DNA from: JAABRB01 sp963735025
GTDB lineage: Bacteria > Pseudomonadota > Gammaproteobacteria > Burkholderiales > SG8-39
Length of the DNA: 64,000 bases
Assembly: GCA_963735025.1 (NCBI GenBank)
Contig: CAVTJG010000009.1
Location: forward strand, 2,170,001-2,234,000
Reading direction: 5' to 3'
Shown here one piece after another: positions 1 through 7,158 of this stretch (position 1 is the first letter of the stretch; each line of letters opens with the position of its first letter). The notes under the pieces were generated by a model. The model was not told where the DNA came from and did not search any database. It saw only the letters and a list, made by a program, of their open reading frames with translations. The position numbers were made by a program, and so were the translations under genes.

Positions 1-146
1 ATCGACTCCCCCTTCTTCGCGCGATTCTTGAGCAGGGCGAAGATCAGCTCCTGCTTGCGCATCCGGTTGCCGCCCTCGACCTCGTAGGCCTGGGACATTT
101 CGATCAGTTCACTGACGTGGAGTTGCTTGAGTTCGGATAGATGCAT
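1..146 (-). CDS. rho: Transcription termination factor Rho, N-terminal 48 residues only
   Basis: Rho is the hexameric RNA helicase that ends transcription of untranslated RNA. Only the N-terminus lies inside the window; the gene continues past position 1. The visible protein begins MHLSELKQLHVSELIEMS and continues with a stretch containing RMRKQELIFALLK. This matches the Rho N-terminal helical domain of Proteobacteria, which in E. coli carries the similar MRKQDIIFAILK. The ATG is complementary to 144-146. The gene lies downstream of trxA on the same strand, the usual proteobacterial order, separated by a 235 bp leader that is unusually pyrimidine-rich in the transcript. I am confident of the identity; domains beyond residue 48 are not visible. 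Confidence 0.93.
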   Translation of the reverse strand, partial: MHLSELKQLHVSELIEMSQAYEVEGGNRMRKQELIFALLKNRAKKGES

Positions 147-221
147 GGAGAGGTGCCTGCGACGGACGGTGCCCGGAATGGGCCTGCAAGATGGGAGCGG
201 CGGAAAACGCGGACTACGAAG

Positions 222-263
222 CGAAAATGGGACGAAAAAGGGACAGAAAAGGGAAACAACGAC
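222..263 (-). promoter_or_regulatory. Pyrimidine-rich, rut-like stretch in the rho leader
   Basis: On the minus strand this stretch reads as three repeats of roughly TTTTC-N-GTCCC spaced about 12 bases apart. It is rich in C and U, poor in G, and has many YC dinucleotides. Such segments are what Rho binds (rut sites). In several bacteria rho is autoregulated by premature termination in its own leader, so this is a candidate autoregulatory site. The function is inferred from composition and position only. Confidence 0.35.
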
Positions 264-361
264 GGGGTGGGGTCGCCCGCCTGGAGCCGGCGGGGGAGCA
301 ACACCTCGATAGTAGCGCGATTTGGCCTGCTTCGCCACCCCGGATGCGCACCGGGGAGGCA

Positions 362-380
362 TTTCGCCCGGTGGGCGAAA
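362..380 (-). terminator. Hairpin just after the trxA stop
   Basis: A perfect 8 bp stem, TTTCGCCC paired with GGGCGAAA and closed by a 3-base loop, lies one base beyond the trxA stop codon. No run of T follows it on the minus strand. It may therefore stabilise the trxA mRNA 3' end or act as a weak terminator between trxA and rho, rather than be a strong intrinsic terminator. Confidence 0.4.
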
Positions 381-381
381 G

Positions 382-708
382 TCAGATGTTGCTGTCGAGG
401 AAAGCGGTGAGCTGCGATTTCGAAAGCGCGCCCACCTTGAATGCTTCCATGTTGCCGTTCTTGAAGAGCATCAGGGTCGGGATGCCGCGGATGTTGTAGC
501 GGCGCGGCACATCGGCATTGTCGTCGACGTTCAGCTTTGCGATCTTCAGCCGGCCGTCGTACTCCTTCGCGACCTCGGTCAGGATCGGCGCAATCGACTT
601 GCACGGCCCGCACCACTCGGCCCAGTAGTCGACGAGCACCGGAACCGCCGATTTCAATACTTCGGGCTCGAACGTGGCATCGGTGACGTGCTGGATGTTC
701 TCGCTCAT
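382..708 (-). CDS. trxA: Thioredoxin 1
   Basis: This 108-residue protein is a cytoplasmic thioredoxin, the general protein disulfide reductase recycled by thioredoxin reductase. The redox motif WCGPC is at residues 32-36, with C33 and C36 as the active pair. The conserved cis-proline lies in GIPTLMLF near residue 77. The length is the family norm. I chose the ATG complementary to 706-708, giving MSENIQHVTD, because a GAGGAA ribosome-binding site precedes it. A longer in-frame reading upstream adds only unrelated sequence. It sits upstream of rho on the same strand and is divergent from the ferredoxin gene. Confidence 0.96.
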   Translation of the reverse strand: MSENIQHVTDATFEPEVLKSAVPVLVDYWAEWCGPCKSIAPILTEVAKEYDGRLKIAKLNVDDNADVPRRYNIRGIPTLMLFKNGNMEAFKVGALSKSQLTAFLDSNI

Positions 709-981
709 GGATTCCTCATGACCCCCTGATTGCAAAATTTTAGTGAACGGCGCCGCTACGCTGGCCGCCCGCAGCGGCGCAGGCATTCGAATATGGTTTC
801 CCGGCTGTGGCTCGGGATCGGCTCGACAGGGTGGACATGCTAGCAAAATTCCGGAAATCAAGGGCCGGCCGCACGGCCGGGCGCCGGAGAGACGCGCGGC
901 GCGGCCGATCTTGGCGCTCGCATCGCAGTGCTAGAATCGCGCCGAGCGCTGCAGCACGCCGGCGCGTGGGAGGAGTCCGTC

Positions 982-1305
982 ATGACGTACGTCGTCACCG
1001 AAACCTGTATCAAGTGCAAGTACACCGACTGCGTCGACGTGTGCCCGGTAGACTGCTTCCGCGAGGGACCGAACATGCTCGTGATCGATCCCGACGAGTG
1101 CATCGACTGCACGCTGTGCGTCGCGGAATGCCCGGTGGAGGCGATCTTCGCCGAGGACGACGTGCCCCCCGAACAGCGCAAGTTCACCGAGCTGAACGCG
1201 GAGCTCGCCAAGATCTGGAAGCCGATTGTCGAGCGGAAGGACGCGCCCGCAGATGCGGACGAGTGGGCGAAAACCAAGGAAAAGGCCCACCTGCTCGAAC
1301 GCTGA
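982..1305 (+). CDS. fdxA: 7Fe ferredoxin ([3Fe-4S][4Fe-4S]), FdxA type
   Basis: A 107-residue electron carrier of the Azotobacter ferredoxin I family. Cysteines C9, C17 and C50 match the 3Fe-4S ligands; C21, C40, C43 and C46 match the 4Fe-4S ligands. They occur in the segments CIKCKYTDCVDVCP and CIDCTLCVAECP. C12 and C25 are extra cysteines also found in this family. The C-terminal half is the acidic tail typical of these ferredoxins. The ATG at 982 follows a GGGAGGAG site at about 968-975. The gene is divergent from trxA and its redox partner is not evident from the neighbours. Identity is firm; the physiological role is not shown. Confidence 0.95.
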   Translation: MTYVVTETCIKCKYTDCVDVCPVDCFREGPNMLVIDPDECIDCTLCVAECPVEAIFAEDDVPPEQRKFTELNAELAKIWKPIVERKDAPADADEWAKTKEKAHLLER

Positions 1306-1483
1306 GCAGGGCGCGGGGCGGCCGCTCTCGCTGCCCTGCAACAGAGCTTTTTGAAAGTCTCCGCTCGAGGCCGGCTTGGCGCGGGTTCAACGCTCCCTGG
1401 CCGAATCGCACGCTTTCCTCGAATCTTCGCCTGATCTAATATGCCCGCAAGCGCGCGACGCGTGGCCACGCAGGAGGATTGCC

Positions 1484-1942
1484 ATGCAAGTCAAAGAAGT
1501 CCTGCAGATCAAGGGCAGCACGCTGTTCACCGCGACACCGGAAAGTCCCTTGTCGGACGCCGTCGTGACCATGGCCGACAACGATATCGGCTCGCTGATG
1601 GTGATGGATCGCGGCAAGCTCGTGGGAGTGCTGACGTTTCGCGAGGTGATCGCAGTGCTTGCCCGGCGCCAGCAGGAAAAGCGCGTGGGGCCGACTCCAC
1701 CGATCGCCGAGATCAAGGTGGGTGAGGCCATGCAGCCCAATCCCTTCGTCACGAATCAGGAGATGGATCTCGACGAGCTGCGCAGTCTCATGCTCGAGCG
1801 GCATGCGCGCTACGTGCCGGTCGTCGAGCGCGAGACCGTGCTGGGGGTCATTTCGTTTCACGACGTGGCGCGCGCCGTTCTCGAGGAGAAGAACTTCGAG
1901 AATCGCATGCTGAAGGGCTACATCAAGAACTGGCCTGCTTGA
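1484..1942 (+). CDS. CBS-domain-pair protein
   Basis: A 152-residue protein made almost entirely of two tandem CBS motifs, which form a Bateman module that usually binds adenine nucleotides or S-adenosylmethionine. The first CBS runs about residues 8-60 and contains NDIGSLMVMDRGKLVGVLTF. The second runs about 75-140 and contains RHARYVPVVERETVLGVIS. No catalytic domain is attached, so it is likely a free-standing regulatory or sensor protein. The ATG at 1484 follows an AGGAGG site at about 1472. It is transcribed alone between fdxA and the ArsR-type gene. The target is unknown. Confidence 0.85.
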   Translation: MQVKEVLQIKGSTLFTATPESPLSDAVVTMADNDIGSLMVMDRGKLVGVLTFREVIAVLARRQQEKRVGPTPPIAEIKVGEAMQPNPFVTNQEMDLDELRSLMLERHARYVPVVERETVLGVISFHDVARAVLEEKNFENRMLKGYIKNWPA

Positions 1943-2019
1943 GCCGCCGCGCTGGTTTTTCACGCGGCGCGCACCCTGATTCCATTAGTGGCGTATTTCA
2001 CGGTCCGCGACGGCTCCGG

Positions 2020-2055
2020 TTGACAGAGTACGTCGAAATGTCGAAACATTTCGAC
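2020..2055 (+). promoter_or_regulatory. Candidate promoter with palindromic operator for the ArsR-type regulator
   Basis: A consensus -35 hexamer TTGACA is at 2020-2025. Downstream, 2032-2055 form a perfect inverted repeat: 9-base arms GTCGAAATG and CATTTCGAC around a 6-base centre TCGAAA. It lies 26 bases before the start codon, where a -10 region would be expected. This is the usual location of an autoregulatory ArsR/SmtB operator. The palindrome is seen directly; binding by the downstream protein is inferred. Confidence 0.5.
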
Positions 2056-2080
2056 CTGTTCGGAGTGACGCGGAGGTCTC

Positions 2081-2392
2081 TTGGCTCACAGCTACGCCCG
2101 CAACATTCCACGTGCCTGGACCGCAATATCGAAGGTATTCGTCGCGCTCGGAGACGACCACCGGCAGCGGATCCTGCTCATGTTCGAGAAGGACGAGCGG
2201 CTGAACGTGAGCGAGATCGCCTCGGCGTCCGCCTTGAGCAGGCCGGCGATCTCGTACCACCTGAAGATCCTGCGCGAAGCGGGCGTGCTGCTGAGCGAAA
2301 AGCGCGGCCGCGAAGTCTATTTCTGGGTCAATCGTGCGCGTCTCGAGTCGGCTCTCAGGGCAGTGACCGACTACGTGCGCGAGAACGCCTGA
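2081..2392 (+). CDS. ArsR/SmtB-family transcriptional regulator
   Basis: A 103-residue winged-helix repressor. Residues about 15-85 form the ArsR fold, including VFVALGDDHRQRILLMF and the recognition segment SEIASASALSRPAISYHLKI. The wing contains KRGREVYFWVN. I see no cysteine pair of the metal-sensing type, so it is unlikely to be a classical arsenic or zinc sensor. The start is a TTG at 2081, supported by a GGAGG site at 2072-2076. The stop is 18 bases before the MFS-acyltransferase gene, so the two are probably co-transcribed and that gene may be its target. A palindrome upstream suggests autoregulation. Confidence 0.85.
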   Translation: MAHSYARNIPRAWTAISKVFVALGDDHRQRILLMFEKDERLNVSEIASASALSRPAISYHLKILREAGVLLSEKRGREVYFWVNRARLESALRAVTDYVRENA

Positions 2393-2410
2393 GTCGGCGG
2401 GACGCGGACC

Positions 2411-4297
2411 ATGGCGGACCGTAGCCAGTTCAGACTGCTCGCCGAGCGTCGGTTCGGGCCGTTTTTCGCGACCCAGTTTCTCGGCGCGTTCAACGACAAC
2501 GTTTTCAAGAACGCCCTCGTCATCCTGATCGCTTTCCAGGTCACGCAGACCGGCGGACTGCGGCCCGAGGTGCTGGTGAACCTCGCCGGCGCGCTCTTCA
2601 TCCTGCCGTTTTTCCTGTTCTCCGCCACGGCGGGGCAACTCGCCGACAAGTACGACAAGGCAAGCCTCATTCGCGCGGTGAAGCTGCTCGAGATCGGCAT
2701 TGCCGTGCTGGGCGCGTTCGCGCTCGCGCATCGCGACATCGTGCTGCTGCTGCTCACGCTCTTCCTGTTCGGGCTCCAGTCGACGCTCTTCGGGCCGGTC
2801 AAGTACTCGATCCTGCCGCGTACGCTCAGAGAAGACGAGCTGGTGGGCGGCAATGGGCTCGTCGAAACCGGGACGTCGATCGCGATCCTTGCGGGAACGA
2901 TCGTCGGCGGCCTGTTGATCGCGCGCAGCGACGGCTCGAGGATCGCCGTACCCGCCGTGATCATCGCCGTCGCGTTGGCCGGTTATGCGGCCAGCCGGCT
3001 GGTCCCCTCGGTCCCGTCCGCGGATCCGGCCTTGCGGTTCGCGTGGAATCCATTTACCGGGACCTGGGCACTGCTGACGTTCGCGCGGCGCAGTCGAGTG
3101 GTGTTTCTGTCCATCCTCGGCGTGTCGTGGTTCTGGTTCTTCGGCTTCATGCTGCTGTCCCAGTTTCCGGCCTACGCCAAGGACACGCTGGGCGGGAACG
3201 AGCACGTCGCCACGCTGCTGCTCGCCGTGCTGTCCGTCGGCATCGGCGTCGGCTCGCTCTTGTGCGAGCGGATGTCCGGGCACAAGGTCGAGCTCGGTCT
3301 CGTCCCGTTCGGCTCGATCGGACTCACCGTCTTTGCATTCGACCTCGCGTTCGCCGGTCCCGCCGCTCAGGGCGGCATGCCGGTCGGCGCCCGCGAGTTT
3401 CTGTCGCAGGCGGGCAGCCTGCGCGTGCTGTTCGATCTCACGCTGATCGGGATCTTCAGCGGCTTCTTCATCGTGCCGCTCTATGCATTGATACAGAGCC
3501 GCGCCGAGCAGCAGCATCAATCGCGCGTCATTGCCGCGAACAACGTACTCAACGCAGTCTTCATGGTGGCCGCGGCGCTCCTCGCTGCAGCGTTTCTGGA
3601 GCTCGGCGCCACCGTGCCGCAGCTCTTCCTGCTCACCGCAGCGCTGAACGCGGCCGTGGCGATCTTCATCTACACGCTGATGCCCGAATTCGTGATGCGC
3701 TTTCTGGCGTGGCTGCTCATCCACTCCGTCTACCGTGTCGAAAAATCCGGCCTCGAGAACATTCCGGATGAAGGCCCGGCGGTGCTCGTCTGCAACCACG
3801 TGAGCTTCGTCGACGCAGTCGTGATCATGGCGGCGTGCCGCAGGCCGATCCGCTTCGTCATGGATCACCGCATTTTCAAGACACCGGTGCTGAACTTCAT
3901 CTGTCGCACGGGCGGCGCGATCCCGATCGCTTCGGCCAAGGAGGATCCTGAGCTACTCGAGCGCGCGTATCAAGAGATCGAGCGTGCGCTCGCCGCTGGC
4001 GATCTCGTCGGCATCTTCCCGGAAGGCCGCATCACCGACACGGGCGAGCTGAATCCCTTTCGCGGCGGCATCTCCCGGATCATCGAAAAATCGCCCGTCC
4101 CGGTGGTGCCCATGGCGCTGCGCGGACTGTGGGGCAGCTTCTTCAGTCGCAAGGGCGGGCCGGCGATGACCCGGCTCTCCCAGCTGCGACCGTTCTCGAA
4201 GATCGCGCTGGTGGCGTCCGCGCCCTGGGCGTCCAGAGCCGTAACGCCCGAGGGGCTGCAGGCTGAAGTGCTCGCATTGCGCGGCGACGAGAAATAG
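2411..4297 (+). CDS. Fusion of LplT-like MFS transporter and PlsC-type acyltransferase
   Basis: A 628-residue inner-membrane protein. Residues about 1-430 are an MFS domain resembling the lysophospholipid flippase LplT, starting with the signature ATQFLGAFNDNVFKNALV. Residues about 440-625 are a 1-acylglycerol-phosphate-type acyltransferase. This has the catalytic NHVSFVD (HX4D, H463 and D468) and the phosphate-binding FPEGR near residue 536. Related three-part proteins add a C-terminal acyl-ACP synthetase (Aas); that part is absent here. The likely role is import and re-acylation of lysophospholipids, or another acyl transfer at the inner leaflet. The ATG at 2411 follows the ArsR-type gene closely. 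The architecture is firm; the substrate is inferred. Confidence 0.85.
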   Translation: MADRSQFRLLAERRFGPFFATQFLGAFNDNVFKNALVILIAFQVTQTGGLRPEVLVNLAGALFILPFFLFSATAGQLADKYDKASLIRAVKLLEIGIAVLGAFALAHRDIVLLLLTLFLFGLQSTLFGPVKYSILPRTLREDELVGGNGLVETGTSIAILAGTIVGGLLIARSDGSRIAVPAVIIAVALAGYAASRLVPSVPSADPALRFAWNPFTGTWALLTFARRSRVVFLSILGVSWFWFFGFMLLSQFPAYAKDTLGGNEHVATLLLAVLSVGIGVGSLLCERMSGHKVELGLVPFGSIGLTVFAFDLAFAGPAAQGGMPVGAREFLSQAGSLRVLFDLTLIGIFSGFFIVPLYALIQSRAEQQHQSRVIAANNVLNAVFMVAAALLAAAFLELGATVPQLFLLTAALNAAVAIFIYTLMPEFVMRFLAWLLIHSVYRVEKSGLENIPDEGPAVLVCNHVSFVDAVVIMAACRRPIRFVMDHRIFKTPVLNFICRTGGAIPIASAKEDPELLERAYQEIERALAAGDLVGIFPEGRITDTGELNPFRGGISRIIEKSPVPVVPMALRGLWGSFFSRKGGPAMTRLSQLRPFSKIALVASAPWASRAVTPEGLQAEVLALRGDEK

Positions 4298-4314
4298 CGG
4301 AAAGGCGGGCGGTC

Positions 4315-7158
4315 ATGTGGTTCCTCGGAGCAATTGCTGGATTGGTGATCGGTGCGCTCGTGAATGGCTGGGCCGGCGCGATCGGCGGCGCGATACTGGG
4401 GAGTATTGCCGGGATCATCGCGCGTTCCGTATGGGGTGAGCGCACCAGGTCCGCGGCGCCCGATTCCCGGGAGGCGCCGCGCACGGACCCCAGGGTCGAT
4501 CACATCTTCCGTTCGCTCCGGCATATCCACCTGCGGCTCGAGGCGATCGAGCAGAGGCTGGGCATCGCGGAGCTGCCACCGATGCCCGACGCGGATCGCG
4601 CGCCCGAGCCGGTCGCGCAGGCTGCGGCGCCGGACACTCCCGTGCCACCGGAGTTGCCGGCGGATCTTCCGCCGAATTTCCCGCCACGAATGCCCGAGCC
4701 TCCCGCAATCTCGAAAACCGGTTTGCTGCCTCGGCCCGCCATGGACCCGATGGCGGTCGCGGCGTCGGATCACGCAGCGGCGACCGCGACAATATCGCCA
4801 TCTGGAGGGCCGCCTCCGGTGCCGCCCGCCGCAGCGCCCGATCAACCGGTGTGGTGGCGCTGGGTGTTCGGCGGCAACACGCTCGTGCGGCTCGGCGTAG
4901 TCATCCTCTTCTTCGGTGTTGCGTTCCTCGTCAAGTACGCGACCGAGAATTTCCATTTTCCGATCGAGTTGCGGCTTGCCGGCATCGCGGTCGGGGCGAT
5001 CGTGATGCTCGCGATCGGCTGGCGCCTGCGTGGCAAGCGGGCCGGCTACGCGCTTGCGATGCAAGGCGGCGGCATCGGCGTGCTGTACCTCACGGTGTTT
5101 GCGGCGCTCCGGCTCTATGCGCTCATGCCGCCCACCGTCGCCTTCTTGTTGCTGCTCGGAGTCGTCATCGCTTCGGTGGTCCTGGCCATCCGACAGGACG
5201 CGCTTTCGCTCGCGATGCTCGCGGTGGCGGGCGGCTTCCTCGCGCCGATCCTCGCCTCGACGGGGCAGGGCAGCCACGTCATGCTCTTCAGCTACTACGT
5301 GCTGCTCAATCTGGGCTTGCTGGCGATTGCGTGGCAGAAGGCCTGGCGGCCGCTGAATCTGCTCGGTTTCATCTTCACCTTCGCGATCGGGGCGCTGTGG
5401 GGCGCGCGTTTCTACCGGCCGGAGCACTTCGCGTCCACCGAACCGTTTCTGATCGCGTTCTTCCTCATCTACGTGGGCATTGCGCTGCTCTACGGGCTGC
5501 GGCGCTCGATCGCGGTCAAGGGCTACGTCGACGGCACGCTGGTATTCGGCACGCCGCTCATCGCATTCGCCTTGCAGAGCCGGCTCGTCCGGGACACGGA
5601 GTACGGGCTCGCGTTCAGCGCACTCGTGCTCGGCGCCTTTTACGTGCTGCTCGCCGTCGCGCTGTGGTCGCGGCGGAGCACAGGGTTGAAGCTGCTTGTC
5701 GAGTCGTTTCTGGCCCTCGGCGTCGCGTTCGGCACGCTCGCCATTCCGCTCGCGCTCGACGGACGCTGGACGTCCGCTGCGTGGGCGCTCGAGGGTGCGG
5801 CCATCGTCTGGGCGGGCGTGCGCCAAGGACGGCGACTTGCGCAGTGGTCCGGTGTCGCGCTGCAGCTGGCGGCCGGGGTGGCGTTCGCCGTGGGGAACGA
5901 GAGCTCGCGGGCCTTGTATCCCATTTTGAACAGCGTGTTTCTCGGTTGCGTCTTCCTGGCGGCGGCCGGCTTGTTCTGCGCGCGTCAGATCACGCGCAAC
6001 GGCGGGGCGTTCTTCGGCGCGGGGCGTATCGTTGCGGGGACGCTCTTCTTCTGGGGCACCGCCTGGTGGGTGCTCGGCGGCCTGAACGAGATCGATCAGT
6101 TCATTCCTGGCCGGTTCGAGCTCGCCGCGGCGCTCGCATTTCTGGCCGCGACGGGCGCGGCGGCGAGTCTCCTGCGCGCGAAGCTCGACTGGCGCATCGC
6201 GTTGGTTCCGGCATTCGCGCTGCTGCCGGCCATGGTGGTGTGCGGTGCGGCCGCGGTCGTCGAAGTCTCCCATCCGCTGGCGCGTTTCGGCTGGCTTGCG
6301 TGGCCTTTCGCATTCGCGGCACTCGGGTGGATACTCCGCCGCCACGAGGACGAGGTTATGCCAGCGCTTGCGCGCTGGTCACACGTCGTCGCGCTGTGGC
6401 TGGGCATCGCTCTTGCCTGCTGGGAGGCGGCGTGGTGGATCGATCGATTCGTGCAGGGTCGCGGCACCTGGCCGTTCGTCGCGTGGGCGCTGGTGCCGGC
6501 GCTCGCGCTGGCCGGGCTGGCCAGGTTCGGCGATCGAATGGGGTGGCCCTTGGCGAAGCATTTCGATTTCCTGCTGCGGGCCGGCGGCCTGCCGATGGCC
6601 GCGTATCTGTGGGGCTGGGTGTTCGTCGCCAACGCGCTGAGTGATGGCAATCCCGCGCCGTTGCCCTACGTGCCGGTTGCAAACCCGCTCGACCTCGCGA
6701 TGGCCGCAGTGATCGTCGTGCTGATCGTCTGGTACCTTGCATTGCGCGCGCACGGTCTCGCCGCGCGCGTGCCACCGGTACATGCCGCGGCGGCCATCGG
6801 CACCGCCGCGTTCGTGTGGGCGAACGGCATGCTGTTGCGCACGCTGCATCACTGGGCCGGCATACCGTATCGCCTCGAAACCATGGTGCGCTCGACCCTG
6901 GTCCAGACCGCGTTCTCGGTGTTCTGGACGGTCCTCGCCCTGGCGGCGATGACGCTGGCGACGCGGCGCCGGTTGAGGACGCTGTGGTTCGTCGGCGCGG
7001 CGCTGCTCGGCGTGGTCGTCATCAAGCTCTTCGTCGTCGACCTTTCGCGGGTCGGCGGCATCGAGCGCATCGTCTCGTTCATCGGCGTCGGCGTCCTCCT
7101 CCTCGCGATCGGCTACTTCGCGCCGGTGCCCCCGCGCCATTCGGAGGGCAGGTCATGA
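4315..7158 (+). CDS. DUF2339 large polytopic membrane protein
   Basis: A 947-residue protein of unknown function. Residues about 4-38 form a glycine-rich hydrophobic segment with a glycine-zipper look. Next come a charged helix (RHIHLRLEAIEQRL) and a proline/alanine-rich linker to about residue 178. From WWRWVFGGNTLVRLGVVILFF onward the rest is a long series of membrane helices, probably more than twenty. This layout fits the DUF2339 family. The start ATG is at 4315, 18 bases after the preceding gene. The stop overlaps the ATG of the DUF3999 gene (ATGA), so the two are translationally coupled. The pair recurs in Proteobacteria in my recollection, but no reaction is known to me. Confidence 0.8.
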   Translation: MWFLGAIAGLVIGALVNGWAGAIGGAILGSIAGIIARSVWGERTRSAAPDSREAPRTDPRVDHIFRSLRHIHLRLEAIEQRLGIAELPPMPDADRAPEPVAQAAAPDTPVPPELPADLPPNFPPRMPEPPAISKTGLLPRPAMDPMAVAASDHAAATATISPSGGPPPVPPAAAPDQPVWWRWVFGGNTLVRLGVVILFFGVAFLVKYATENFHFPIELRLAGIAVGAIVMLAIGWRLRGKRAGYALAMQGGGIGVLYLTVFAALRLYALMPPTVAFLLLLGVVIASVVLAIRQDALSLAMLAVAGGFLAPILASTGQGSHVMLFSYYVLLNLGLLAIAWQKAWRPLNLLGFIFTFAIGALWGARFYRPEHFASTEPFLIAFFLIYVGIALLYGLRRSIAVKGYVDGTLVFGTPLIAFALQSRLVRDTEYGLAFSALVLGAFYVLLAVALWSRRSTGLKLLVESFLALGVAFGTLAIPLALDGRWTSAAWALEGAAIVWAGVRQGRRLAQWSGVALQLAAGVAFAVGNESSRALYPILNSVFLGCVFLAAAGLFCARQITRNGGAFFGAGRIVAGTLFFWGTAWWVLGGLNEIDQFIPGRFELAAALAFLAATGAAASLLRAKLDWRIALVPAFALLPAMVVCGAAAVVEVSHPLARFGWLAWPFAFAALGWILRRHEDEVMPALARWSHVVALWLGIALACWEAAWWIDRFVQGRGTWPFVAWALVPALALAGLARFGDRMGWPLAKHFDFLLRAGGLPMAAYLWGWVFVANALSDGNPAPLPYVPVANPLDLAMAAVIVVLIVWYLALRAHGLAARVPPVHAAAAIGTAAFVWANGMLLRTLHHWAGIPYRLETMVRSTLVQTAFSVFWTVLALAAMTLATRRRLRTLWFVGAALLGVVVIKLFVVDLSRVGGIERIVSFIGVGVLLLAIGYFAPVPPRHSEGRS

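Noticed and set aside
709..981. GGCCGG-rich palindromes between trxA and fdxA
   Set aside because: The arms are short and the GC content makes them expected by chance. No promoter or operator could be supported on either strand.
1985..3868. A 627-codon open frame on the minus strand opposite the ArsR-type and MFS-acyltransferase genes
   Set aside because: Its composition (Arg, Asp, His, Glu-rich, no domains) is the usual shadow of a GC-rich gene read backwards. The plus-strand proteins have recognisable families.
3970..6345. A 791-codon minus-strand frame opposite the DUF2339 gene
   Set aside because: Highly charged low-complexity translation without any motif; the plus-strand frame encodes clear membrane helices.
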